From DASUAS01 sp963819475 (lineage in GTDB: Bacteria > Actinomycetota > Acidimicrobiia > IMCC26256 > DASPTH01): a DNA stretch of 64,000 nt. Both the position numbers and the translations under genes were made by a program. Under the pieces are notes generated by a model. The model was not told the origin of the DNA. It worked only from the letters and a program-made list of their open reading frames with translations, and searched no databases. Shown piece after piece: positions 51,419-60,053 of the stretch. The DNA is taken from contig CAWFWE010000004.1 in NCBI GenBank assembly GCA_963819475.1, positions 558,001 through 622,000 on the forward strand, read 5' to 3'. Position 1 is the stretch's first letter. Each line of letters starts with the position of its first letter.

Positions 51419-52252
51419 ATGGGATTCCTCGAGGACCGAGCAGGACTGACCGGCAAGGTGGCGTTGATCGCGGGTGGGGGCGGTGGGCTGGGTCGAGCAG
51501 TGGCGCTCGACTACGCGCGTGCCGGCATGCACCTCGTGTTGTGCGACAAGAACGAGGAGCTGCTGGAGAAGACGGTGCGCGACATCAGCGAGGTCGCGGA
51601 GGAACCGCTCGCCGCGCTCATCGACGTCCGCGACGCCGACGCCTTCACCACGACCTTCAACGACGGCCTCGACCGCTTCGGTCGGCTCGACGTGCTGGTG
51701 AACGTCGCCGGCGGCACGTTCAAGGCCGACTTCGTCGACACCAACTCGCGCGGTTGGGACGCGGTGATCCGGATGAACTTCGGCTGGTTGCTGCACAGCA
51801 CCCACCTCGCCGCGGTGCAGATGCGGAAGCAGGGTGACGGCGGGAGCATCATCAGCATCACGTCGATCGAGGGTCACCGCGCCGCCCCTGGGTACGCGGT
51901 GTACGCGGGCATGAAGGGCGCGGTCACCAACTTCTCGCGCACGCTCGCGCTCGAGCTCGCGCCCGACCGGATCCGGGTCAACACGATCGCACCCGACCAG
52001 ACGCCGACCGAGGGCATGCCCATGGACTACGTCCCCGAGGTCATCCAGGCCGGGATCCCGATGGGGCGCCAGGGCACGTACGAGGACACCGGGAACTGCG
52101 CGTTGTTCCTCGCCTCCGACCTGTCGAGCTACATCACCGGCACCACGCTCCACCCCGACGGGGGTGCCTACGCGTCGGCGGGTTGGTACAACTGGCCCGG
52201 GCTGGGATACGTGAACAACCCGCCCGCCTCCGCCTTCGAGCACGGCGGATGA
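51419..52252 (+). CDS. Short-chain dehydrogenase/reductase
   Basis: 277 aa from ATG 51419. SDR with a glycine-rich loop (AGGGGGLGRAVAL), DVLVNVAGG, ISITSIEGH and YAGMKGAVTNFSRTLALE (catalytic Tyr and Lys). It overlaps the next gene by 4 nt (ATGA). Likely oxidises or reduces a hydroxyacyl or steroid intermediate of the cluster. Confidence 0.9.
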   Translation: MGFLEDRAGLTGKVALIAGGGGGLGRAVALDYARAGMHLVLCDKNEELLEKTVRDISEVAEEPLAALIDVRDADAFTTTFNDGLDRFGRLDVLVNVAGGTFKADFVDTNSRGWDAVIRMNFGWLLHSTHLAAVQMRKQGDGGSIISITSIEGHRAAPGYAVYAGMKGAVTNFSRTLALELAPDRIRVNTIAPDQTPTEGMPMDYVPEVIQAGIPMGRQGTYEDTGNCALFLASDLSSYITGTTLHPDGGAYASAGWYNWPGLGYVNNPPASAFEHGG

Positions 52253-53382
52253 CCCTGCTGGCACGGGCACAGGGCCTGAGCGAGGTCATCGAGCGCGAAG
52301 CGGACCGGTCGGAGTCCGACGCCACGCTGTCGCCCGTCGTCGTCGACGCGCTGCACGAGTCGGGCCTCTTCGGGCTGATGGTGCCCAAGGAGCTCGGCGG
52401 CGAGGAGGCCGACCTGCCCACCGTGATCGAGGTGTACGAGGAGGTGTGCCGGGCCGACGGGTCGACCGGGTGGACGCTGCTCGCCAATGCGACCACGTCG
52501 GCGTTCGCGGGGGCGTACACCGGCCCCGCCGCCATCGACGCGATGTTCGACGGCACCCGGGTCCCGGTCGCCGCGGGTCAGTTCTCCCCGCGTGGCACCG
52601 CGGTGCGCGACGGCGACGCGTACGTGGTCAGCGGTCGCTACAGCTTCGGGAGCGGCAGCGCGCACGCGCCGTGGATCGGCGGTGGCGCACTCGAGCTGCG
52701 TGACGGTGAATTCGTGCTGTCGGCGTCGGGCATGCCCGTCATCCGCGCCTACTTCGTGCCGCGCGAACGCGTGGAGTTCCTGGGCAACTGGGACGTCATG
52801 GGGCTCGCCGGTACCGGGAGCTACGACTACGAGGTGCGCGAGCAGCGCCTCGACGAGGCGTTCACCTTCGATCTGGTGAACGCCGAGGCCCGGCGCGGCG
52901 GGCCGGTCTACCGGCTCGGTGTGCTCGGGCTCACCGCTGCCGGCCACGCCGCGTTCGCGTTGGGCGTCGGCCGGCGGGGCATGGACGAGCTCACGCGGAT
53001 CGTGCAGACCAAGCACCGACTCGGCGCGGATCCGCTGCGCGACCAGCAGCTGTTCCGTCACGACTACGCGATGCACGACGCCGCGCTCCACGCCGCGCGC
53101 GCGTTCGTGTTCGAGTCGTTCGCGATCGTGCAGGACACGTTGGAGGCGGGCGACGATCCCACACCGGTGCAGCGGCAACGGCTGCGGCAGGCCACGACCT
53201 ACGCGACGCGTGTGGCCACCGACGCGGTGCGCTTCGCCTACACCGCGGCCGGCACCGACGCCTTGCGCCCGAGCGTGCTCCAACGCTGCTTCCGCGACCT
53301 CCACGCCGCGACGCAGCACCTGGTTGTCGACAACAACACGCTCACCGAGACGACCCGGGTGCTGCTCGGGCTCGACCACTGA
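52249..53382 (+). CDS. Acyl-CoA dehydrogenase-like flavoprotein (HsaA/monooxygenase group)
   Basis: 377 aa from ATG 52249. ACAD fold: VVDALHESGLFGLMVPKELGG, EEVCRADGSTGWTLLANATT, FSPRGTAVRDGDAYVVSGRY, NWDVMGLAGTGSYDYEV. The Gly-Thr-Gly-Ser segment, the lack of the usual catalytic Glu and the HpaH-like C-terminus point to the group D flavin monooxygenase subgroup (HsaA-like) over true dehydrogenases. A separate flavin reductase is not visible nearby. Confidence 0.83.
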   Translation: MTLLARAQGLSEVIEREADRSESDATLSPVVVDALHESGLFGLMVPKELGGEEADLPTVIEVYEEVCRADGSTGWTLLANATTSAFAGAYTGPAAIDAMFDGTRVPVAAGQFSPRGTAVRDGDAYVVSGRYSFGSGSAHAPWIGGGALELRDGEFVLSASGMPVIRAYFVPRERVEFLGNWDVMGLAGTGSYDYEVREQRLDEAFTFDLVNAEARRGGPVYRLGVLGLTAAGHAAFALGVGRRGMDELTRIVQTKHRLGADPLRDQQLFRHDYAMHDAALHAARAFVFESFAIVQDTLEAGDDPTPVQRQRLRQATTYATRVATDAVRFAYTAAGTDALRPSVLQRCFRDLHAATQHLVVDNNTLTETTRVLLGLDH

Positions 53383-53383
53383 C

Positions 53384-54211
53384 GTGCGCGACCTCGCAGG
53401 GAAGACCGCCGTCGTCACCGGCGCCGGCAGCGGGATCGGGCGCAGCCTGGCGCGGCGGTGGGCGGCGGCCGACATGCGGGTGGTCGTCGCCGACATCGAG
53501 CTCGAAACGCTCGCGGACACCGCCAGCGAGCTCGGCGGCGCCGTGGTGGCCGTGGCGACGGACGTCACCGTGCCCGCCGACGTCGAGCGCCTCGCCCACC
53601 ATGCCTACGAAGCGTTCGGCGCGGTCGACGTGCTGTGCAACAACGCCGGGGTGTTCCAGGGCGGGCTGCTCTGGGAGTGCACCGACGCCGACTTCGAGTG
53701 GACCCTGGGCGTCAACCTGTGGGGGATACTGCACGGAATCCGGGCGTTCGTGCCGCGCATGATGGCCGCCGGCACCGAGGGGCACGTGGTGAACACGATC
53801 TCGATGGCCGGGCTGGCGACGACGCCGTTCAGCGGTCCGTACGACGTGTCGAAGTTCGCGGCGATGGCGGCGACCGAATGCCTCGCCCACGACCTCGCCA
53901 CCGTCGGTGCGCCGATCAAGGTCTCGGCGGTGTGCCCGGGGCTGGTCGACACTGCGATCAGTCGGTCGCGCCGCAACCGGCCGGCGGTGCTCGTCACCGA
54001 GCAGAGCGACGGCGCGGCGTTCGTCGAGGAGGCGCTGGCCGACGGCACCGCGGGCAGCATGTCGCCGGACGAGGTCGCCGACCTCGTGGTGGAGGCGGTG
54101 CGCGAGGAGCGGTTCCTCGTACCCACCCGGCCGAGCTACGCGCAGCAGCTGACCGATCGGTGCGAGGACCTCGTCGCACGCCGCGTACCGCGCAGCCCGA
54201 CCTTCGACTGA
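53384..54211 (+). CDS. Short-chain dehydrogenase/reductase
   Basis: 275 aa from GTG 53384, starting 1 bp after the previous stop. Classical SDR: TGAGSGIGRSLARRW, NNAGVF, NTISMAGLATTPFSG and YDVSKFAAMAATE (Tyr, Lys). A C-terminal part with FVEEALADGTAGSMSPDEVA is like SDRs of steroid or fatty-acid catabolism. Last gene of the 49.7-54.2 kb cluster. Confidence 0.9.
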   Translation: MRDLAGKTAVVTGAGSGIGRSLARRWAAADMRVVVADIELETLADTASELGGAVVAVATDVTVPADVERLAHHAYEAFGAVDVLCNNAGVFQGGLLWECTDADFEWTLGVNLWGILHGIRAFVPRMMAAGTEGHVVNTISMAGLATTPFSGPYDVSKFAAMAATECLAHDLATVGAPIKVSAVCPGLVDTAISRSRRNRPAVLVTEQSDGAAFVEEALADGTAGSMSPDEVADLVVEAVREERFLVPTRPSYAQQLTDRCEDLVARRVPRSPTFD

Positions 54212-54406
54212 ATCACGAAGCGCGCTTCCGCCGCGGCGATGCGTACGTGACGAGCCAAGGAGGCGTGTGGCTCCCCACTGGACTCAGTTTTCCGTCATTC
54301 TCGTACGCGGAAGGAATGCGTCTCAGCTGTCTGCTCTTCGGCCAAGCAAGCCTGTCTTCACTGACCCGCAACAATCTCGTAACGAATGTTCTCTACGGTC
54401 CCCGCC

Positions 54407-54916
54407 ATGACCGACGTCATGCTGGTGCGTTGGCCCGAAGAGCGGGAGCAAATCGAACGTCTCCGGGCCTCGGGCACGCCCCGGCTGCTCCTGGTCGGCG
54501 AAGAGGTGGCCGCTCCGAAGCCGTTCGATGCCTTGGAGGACTGGATACGACTCCCGGCAACCGACGGTGACCTGCGTGCCCGGGCCAACACGCTTGCCGC
54601 CCGTGCGCGTGCTCTGCGCGCAGCCGAGCGACCGACCATCAACGATGACGGCATCCTGCGCTATCGAGGGCGTTGGATCACGTTGTCACAGGTGGAGCGG
54701 GCGCTTGCGGGGGCCCTCGTCGATCGCTTCACCGGCGTTGTCCCACGAGACACCCTGGGCCAGGCGGCGTGGCCACGGGGTGACGCCACCCGCAACGCCC
54801 TCGACGTCCACATGGTGCGCCTGAGACGTCGGCTCCTCACCTTGGGCCTCGAGGTGCGCACCGTGCGGTCGCGTGGATATCTCCTGCAGCCGCACAACGA
54901 TCACGGGGTCGACTAG
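54407..54916 (+). CDS. Winged-helix regulator with degenerate receiver-like N-terminus (paralogue 2)
   Basis: 169 aa from ATG 54407 (an ATG at 54386 is the alternative). The first about 75 residues (VMLVRWPEEREQIERL, TPRLLLVGEEVAAPKP, LEDWIRLPATDGDLRARANT) look like the end of a response-regulator receiver, without the phospho-Asp. The C-terminus is an OmpR-type winged helix (VHMVRLRRRLLTLGLEVRTV, RSRGYLL). It matches the 24963-25565 protein along its length. Its stop is immediately followed by the antiporter ATG, so the pair is co-transcribed and it may sense or control that transporter. Confidence 0.8.
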   Translation: MTDVMLVRWPEEREQIERLRASGTPRLLLVGEEVAAPKPFDALEDWIRLPATDGDLRARANTLAARARALRAAERPTINDDGILRYRGRWITLSQVERALAGALVDRFTGVVPRDTLGQAAWPRGDATRNALDVHMVRLRRRLLTLGLEVRTVRSRGYLLQPHNDHGVD

Positions 54917-57647
54917 ATGGACGTCACCGCGGTCCTTCTCGACATCCTGATCGTGCTCGTCGCCGCGAAGGTGGCCGCGGAGGTTGCCGAGCGCATCAAC
55001 GTCCCGGCGGTGGTGGCAGAGATCGTCGCGGGCGTGATCATCGGTCCGTCGGTGCTGAGCCTCGTGGGATCGGAGGAGACGCTCAAGGTTCTCGGCGAAC
55101 TGGGGGTGATCCTCCTGCTGCTCGGCGTCGGCATGGAGATGGATCTCGGTGAGCTCGGCGCGGTCGGTCGTGCGGCGACGTCGGTCGCAGTTGTCGGAGT
55201 CGTCGTCCCGATGGTGGGCGGGTACGCGGTCGCGAGCGCGCTAGGACACAGCAGCAATCAGTCGCTGTTCATCGGCGCGGCGTTGTCCGCGACCAGCGTC
55301 GGGATCACCGCTCGGGTGTTCAGCGACCTGAGAGCGCTGGCAACGGTCGAGGCGCGCACGGTGCTCGGTGCGGCGGTTGCTGACGACGTGCTCGGTCTGG
55401 TGATCCTCACCGTCGTCGTTCGCCTGGTCTCTGAGGGGTCGGTGTCGATCGCGGACGTCGCAGTGATCGTGGCCGTTGCGGTCGGGTTCCTCGTCGTCAC
55501 CGCGGTCCTCGGATCTCGCTTCGCGCCCGGCCTGTTCACACTCCTCGACCGGCACGCGAAGTCGGCCGGCACGTTGGTCGCGCTCGCGCTCGGCGTTCAC
55601 GCTCGCGTTCGCCGAGCTGGCCGACGCGGCGAAGCTCGCACCGATCGTCGGCGCGTTCGTCGCCGGACTCGCGTTGTCGCGCAGCTCGGCGAAGGAGCGC
55701 ATCCAGCGGGAGCTCGCGCCGGTCGGCCACCTGTTCATCCCCGTCTTCTTCCTGGGCATCGGCATCGATGCCCAGGTCGAGACCTTCGTGAAGCCCGAAG
55801 TGCTGGGCATCGCGGCCGCGCTGCTGGTCGTGGCGGTGATCGGGAAGGTGGTCGCCTCGGTCGGTGTGTTCGGAGCGCCCGGCGACAAGTGGCTCATCGG
55901 CCTGGGCATGATCCCCCGCGGTGAAGTCGGCCTCATCTTTGCCACGATCGGGCTGAACGAAGGGATCCTCGGGAAGAACCTCTACGCGGCGTTGCTCCTG
56001 GTGGTTCTGGTCACGACGCTGATGACCCCTCCCCTGCTGCGATGGCGGCTCACGGCGATACGCGCCGGTCGCCGCAGTCGGCGCGAGGCGCCGACGGCGA
56101 AGCCGGCCGCTGGCTGGCTCGTGGTTCGCGACGGTGTGGTCGACCTTGCCGCGGACCCGCCTGCCCAACTCGCACTCGAGATCGCGCTCGACGCCGCTCG
56201 GAGTGTGGCCCAGGGCGCTCGACCGGGCTCGCACCTGCTGAGCTGGATCGGGGAATGGAGCGACACGCCGTTGCGGTGGAGCCCGGCCGTGACGAAGCAG
56301 CTCTTTGCCGTGCTCACCGACGGCGATGTGCGAGCGTGGCGCTTTCTCGACACCACTGGGGTACTCGAGCGCGCGCTGCCGGAGCTCGCAGAGGCGGTCG
56401 ACCGCCGTCGCAACGACCCGTTTCTCCTCGATCCGTCACAGGTGCTGCGTTTCACCCTCGTCGAGCGTATTCGCGAGATCGCTACTACCGATCCACTCGC
56501 GGCAGCGGAGCACGCAAAGCTCCAACACCCCGAGTGGCTGCTGCTCGCTGCGCTCATCCTCGATACGGTGGGCGAAGATTCGCCGGTCACGCTCGCACGG
56601 CGCATCGCACACCGGCTCGATCTCGGCGCCACCTCGGAGCAGCAGGTCGCGCTGCTCGTGGAAGACTCGGACCTGTTGCGTGCTGCCGCCCGGAAGGTCG
56701 ACGGGCTCGAGGAAGCGCGCGTCGTGCCCATCGCGATCCACCTCGACAACTCCGAGCGCGCCCGTGCGCTCTACCTGTTGACCCTCGCGGTCGGCGACCT
56801 GACCCCGTGGGAGCGTGAACGACTCGACGAGCTCTTCCGGCTGGTCCTGGACCTGCTCGACCGGCCGGACGTCACCGGGCTCGACGCCCGAAATCTCGTC
56901 GAGCGCCGTCGAGCGGAGGCGATCCGCGTCGCAGGCGCGAATCAGCGTGTGATCGAACGGATCCAGCACGCGCCACGCGCCTACCTCCTCAGCCAGGGCG
57001 CCACCGACATCGCGCGCCAGGCGGCATTCGTCGAGCCCGTGCCCGCCCGTGGCGACGCGAGCGTGGCGGTGCTCCCACTTGAACCGGGCCGATGGCGCGT
57101 CGAGGTGGCCGCGCGTGATCGCCAGGGCCTCCTGGCGACCGTCTCCGGAGTCATCGCCGACTTCGGGCTCGACATCGTCGACGCCGCCGTCGCCACCTGG
57201 GCGGACGGTGCCGCGCTCGACACGTTTCTCGTTCAGCAGGAGTCGAAGGCGGGGCTCGAGCCGGGCGAGATCGACGCGCTCCCGGCGCCCGATCCCGTCG
57301 CACTCGAAGCACGAATCGTTGCCGCCTTCAGCGAGCCGCTGGAATCGGCTCCGAACCCCGATGCCGATGTGCGTTTCGACGATCACGCCTCGCCCTGGTA
57401 CACGATCTGTGAGGTGCGAAGCCCGGACCGCCGCGGGCTCCTCCGAATTCTCACCGCGGCAATGGCGAGTGCAGGCGCGAACGTGCACTCGGCGCGACTC
57501 GTGACCGTCGGCTCATCGGCCGTGGACCGCTTCGAGCTCACCGACCGCAATGGTCGCAAGCTCGACGATTCGACCAAGACCGCGGTCATCGACGCCTTGC
57601 AGACCGGCGTGACCCGGAAACGCAAGCGGTTCAGCCGACGGGCATGA
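54917..57647 (+). CDS. CPA2 cation/proton antiporter fused to GlnD-like C-terminal sensor (one frameshift)
   Basis: Corrected length 909 aa. Residues about 1-380 form a Kef/NhaA-like Na_H_Exchanger: VPAVVAEIVAGVIIGPSVLS, LLGVGMEMDLGEL, GAALSATSVGITARVF, AAVADDVLGLVIL, PVFFLGIGIDAQVETF and GMIPRGEVGLIFATIG. The second half is the part of GlnD after its nucleotidyltransferase: the linker with LFAVLTDGDVRAWRFLDTTG and LERALPELAEAVDR, an HD-like region where the HD pair is lost (LLLAALILDTVGED), RVIERIQHAPRAYLLSQGA, then two ACT domains (ARDRQGLLATVSGVIADFGL about 724; SPDRRGLLRILTAAMASAGA about 830). The frame breaks at 55592-55593, where one extra G separates VALAL from FTLAFAELADAAK. The downstream frame stays open for about 680 codons, so a sequence error or recoding is more likely than decay. 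The amt gene follows. Confidence 0.85.
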
Positions 57648-57649
57648 CC

Positions 57650-57861
57650 TGACGCATCGGTCGCACCATGTGTGCCGAGCCGCACGACATGGGGCGAGAG
57701 TCCGATTCTGTCCGTCATATTTACGTCATGTTCTGGATTCGTTTCGTTTACGTTGCCGCGTCGCCCAAGAAACCGACGTTCCTTACGGTTCTCTGAGCCG
57801 AGGCAGCGCGGGCAACGGCGCCTGACGTCCGGTGACCATCACCACTTCTCAGGAGGACCAT
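57650..57861 (+). promoter_or_regulatory. AT-richer leader upstream of amt
   Basis: About 200 bp, less GC-rich than its surroundings, with CGTCAT repeated 11 bp apart (57713-57718, 57724-57729) and GTTTCGTTTACG just after. A nitrogen-regulator site is expected for amt, but no clear GlnR or AmtR box was recognised. The amt ribosome binding site is CAGGAGGACCAT before GTG 57862. Confidence 0.35.
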
Positions 57862-59469
57862 GTGAAACGGACGATACGCCGGATCGGCATCGTCGCGACG
57901 ATCGCCGCTGCGCTCGTCCTGGTGACGAACGTGGCCGCGTTTGCGGTGGACCCGTCGATCGACGTCAACCCGATCAAGGGGATCAGTCATACCGACCTTG
58001 GGCTCAACAACCTCTGGGTCATCGTCAGTGCGGTGCTCGTGATCTTCATGCAGGCCGGGTTCGCGCTGGTCGAAACCGGCTTCTGCCGGGCGAAACACGC
58101 GGCGCACGTCGTGAGCACGAACTTCGCCATCTTCGGGCTCGGGTTCGTCGCGTTCTTCATTGTCGGCTTCCCGCTCATGTTCAGTGGCTTCAGCTACGCG
58201 CCGTTCGGCCTGTCGGCACCCCTGACCACCAGCTCGTTGATCCATTTCGGGGACAGCGGGAACTGGGTGTTCCTGTGGGGCAAGAGTGGGTGGGGTCTCT
58301 CGGGCGTGGCCTACAGCGTTCCCGTCGCCGCGTTCTTCCTCTACATGGTGGCGTTCATGGACACGACTGCCACCATCCCGACCGGCGCCATGGCCGAGCG
58401 CTGGAAGTGGAAGGCGTTTGTGGGCTGGGGCCTCTTCTGTGGCGCGCTCTACTACCCGATCTTCGGTGGCTGGACGTGGGGCGGCGGTTGGCTGGCCAAG
58501 CTCGGCAACAGCTGGGACCTCGGCTTTGGCTACGTCGATTTCGCCGGTTCCGGCGTGGTGCACGCGATGGGTGGCATCGCCGGTCTCGCCGGAGCCATCG
58601 TCCTGGGGGCCCGCATCGGGAAGTTCGGGCCCGACGGCAAACCGCGCACCTTGGCGGCGCACAGCATCCCGATGGCGTTCCTGGGAACCTTCATCCTGCT
58701 CGTCGGCTGGTTCGGGTTCAACGCCGGCTCGACGTTTGCAGCGACCGACTTGCGCTTCACCGTGGTGGCGGTGAACACGGCGATCGCCGCCGCGTTCGGC
58801 GCCACGGTTGCGATGTTCTACTGCATGAAGCGCATGGGGAAGCCCGACCCCGGCATGATGGCCAACGGCATGCTCGCCGGCCTGGTGGCGATCACCGCGC
58901 CGTGCGCGTTCGTGCAGCCATGGGCCGCAGCGGTGCTCGGCAGCATCGCCGCCGTCATCGTGGTCGAGTCCGTGTTCTTCTTCGAGCGCAAGGGCATCGA
59001 CGACCCGGTCGGGGCAATCTCGGTGCACGGCGTGTGCGGCATCTGGGGCGTCCTCTGCGTCGGGATCTTCGCCGACGGTCGCTATGGCGCCGGGTGGAAT
59101 GGGACGGTGTCGGACACGACCAAGAGCGCGAGGGGTGTTACCGGCATCCTGTACGGCAATGGCGAGCTCTTCGGCAGCGGCTCCTTCGGGAAGCTCGGTT
59201 TCGGGCAGCTCGCCGCGCAGGCGATCGGTGGGCTTGTCATCATCGTCGTCATGGGCGGGATTGCCTACGCGTTCTTCAAGATCCAGAACGCGATCATGAA
59301 GGGCGGCATCCGGTCCGAGGTGGCCGACGAGGAGGCGGGGCTCGACCTGCCCGAGATGGGCGTGCTCGCCTACGACAACCTGCAGGTGCGGGAACTCGAC
59401 ATCGTCGGCGTCGACGAGGACATCGTCATGACGGGTGGGCCCTCGCAGGACCCGTCCATCGGGAGATAA
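57862..59469 (+). CDS. amt: Ammonium transporter
   Basis: 535 aa from GTG 57862, chosen for its strong GGAGG. A signal-like N-terminus is followed by eleven membrane segments. Amt signatures: LWVIVSAVLVIFMQAGFALV, DFAGSGVVHAMGG (first pore His about 232) and GAISVHGVCGIWG (second pore His about 387). It takes up ammonium as NH3/NH4+. The C-terminal tail (about 40 residues, ELDIVGVDEDIVMTGG) is long; in other systems this region meets GlnK, which is not encoded in the window. It follows the antiporter/GlnD fusion gene by 214 bp. Confidence 0.94.
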   Translation: MKRTIRRIGIVATIAAALVLVTNVAAFAVDPSIDVNPIKGISHTDLGLNNLWVIVSAVLVIFMQAGFALVETGFCRAKHAAHVVSTNFAIFGLGFVAFFIVGFPLMFSGFSYAPFGLSAPLTTSSLIHFGDSGNWVFLWGKSGWGLSGVAYSVPVAAFFLYMVAFMDTTATIPTGAMAERWKWKAFVGWGLFCGALYYPIFGGWTWGGGWLAKLGNSWDLGFGYVDFAGSGVVHAMGGIAGLAGAIVLGARIGKFGPDGKPRTLAAHSIPMAFLGTFILLVGWFGFNAGSTFAATDLRFTVVAVNTAIAAAFGATVAMFYCMKRMGKPDPGMMANGMLAGLVAITAPCAFVQPWAAAVLGSIAAVIVVESVFFFERKGIDDPVGAISVHGVCGIWGVLCVGIFADGRYGAGWNGTVSDTTKSARGVTGILYGNGELFGSGSFGKLGFGQLAAQAIGGLVIIVVMGGIAYAFFKIQNAIMKGGIRSEVADEEAGLDLPEMGVLAYDNLQVRELDIVGVDEDIVMTGGPSQDPSIGR

Positions 59470-59490
59470 CCGGCAAGCGACTCACGCGAG

Positions 59491-59519
59491 CAGCCGGCGG
59501 GCGAGACTCCCGCCGGCTG
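59491..59519 (+). terminator. Rho-independent-type terminator after amt
   Basis: CAGCCGGCGGG and CCCGCCGGCTG form a perfect 11-bp stem with a 7-nt loop, followed by TTTCG, 21 bp after the amt stop. The T-run is short, as usual in high-GC actinobacteria. Confidence 0.75.
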
Positions 59520-59624
59520 TTTCGCGCGTACGGAGAACGCCCGCACTCGGCCCTCGGAAACGCTCGCGTCCGCTTGTGCAATTCGGCCCCGCGTCGCCTA
59601 CTCGTCGTGGCGTGAGGTGCAGCC

Positions 59625-60038
59625 GTGCCCGAGACGACTCCGACCGGTGATCCTGTGCCGATGCCGCGGTACGTCGGACAGAGCTGGTTCGTGCACTGGT
59701 GGCCCTGGTTCATGGTGCTGTTCGGTCTCGTGCAGTACGTCACCGATACGCGCTTGGCGGGCTACGCGATCCTGTTCGCGCTCTGCGGCGCTGCGTTCGC
59801 GTGGTTCCTGCCTTGGCGCTTCGTCGTGGTCGACGACGGCATCGGCCTCTGGTTCACCTTCGGGCGCCGTCGCTTCCTCCCGAAGTCGGAAACCGTCGTG
59901 CGCGCCGGTCTCGGTTCGGCAGTGGCCTATCGAGGTGAGCATCGACGCTTCGGCTATCCCCTGAGTGACGGGCTCGTGGAACGGCGGCATGCGGCGTTGA
60001 CCGAGGTCCTGACATTCCTCGGTTATCGGCTCGCCTGA
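59625..60038 (+). CDS. Small membrane protein (PH-domain-like)
   Basis: 137 aa from GTG 59625. Two hydrophobic helices (WWPWFMVLFGLVQYV; AGYAILFALCGAAFAWFL) are followed by RFVVVDDGIGLWFTFGRRRF, a pattern of bacterial PH/YdbT-like membrane proteins. Function unknown. It ends 15 bp before the convergent ligase-like gene. Confidence 0.72.
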   Translation: MPETTPTGDPVPMPRYVGQSWFVHWWPWFMVLFGLVQYVTDTRLAGYAILFALCGAAFAWFLPWRFVVVDDGIGLWFTFGRRRFLPKSETVVRAGLGSAVAYRGEHRRFGYPLSDGLVERRHAALTEVLTFLGYRLA

Positions 60039-60053
60039 GCGAACGGGAACGTC

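Noticed and set aside
57650..57861. A riboswitch or clear GlnR box before amt
   Set aside because: No conserved riboswitch core or full GTnAC-n6-GAAAC arrangement could be found by eye.
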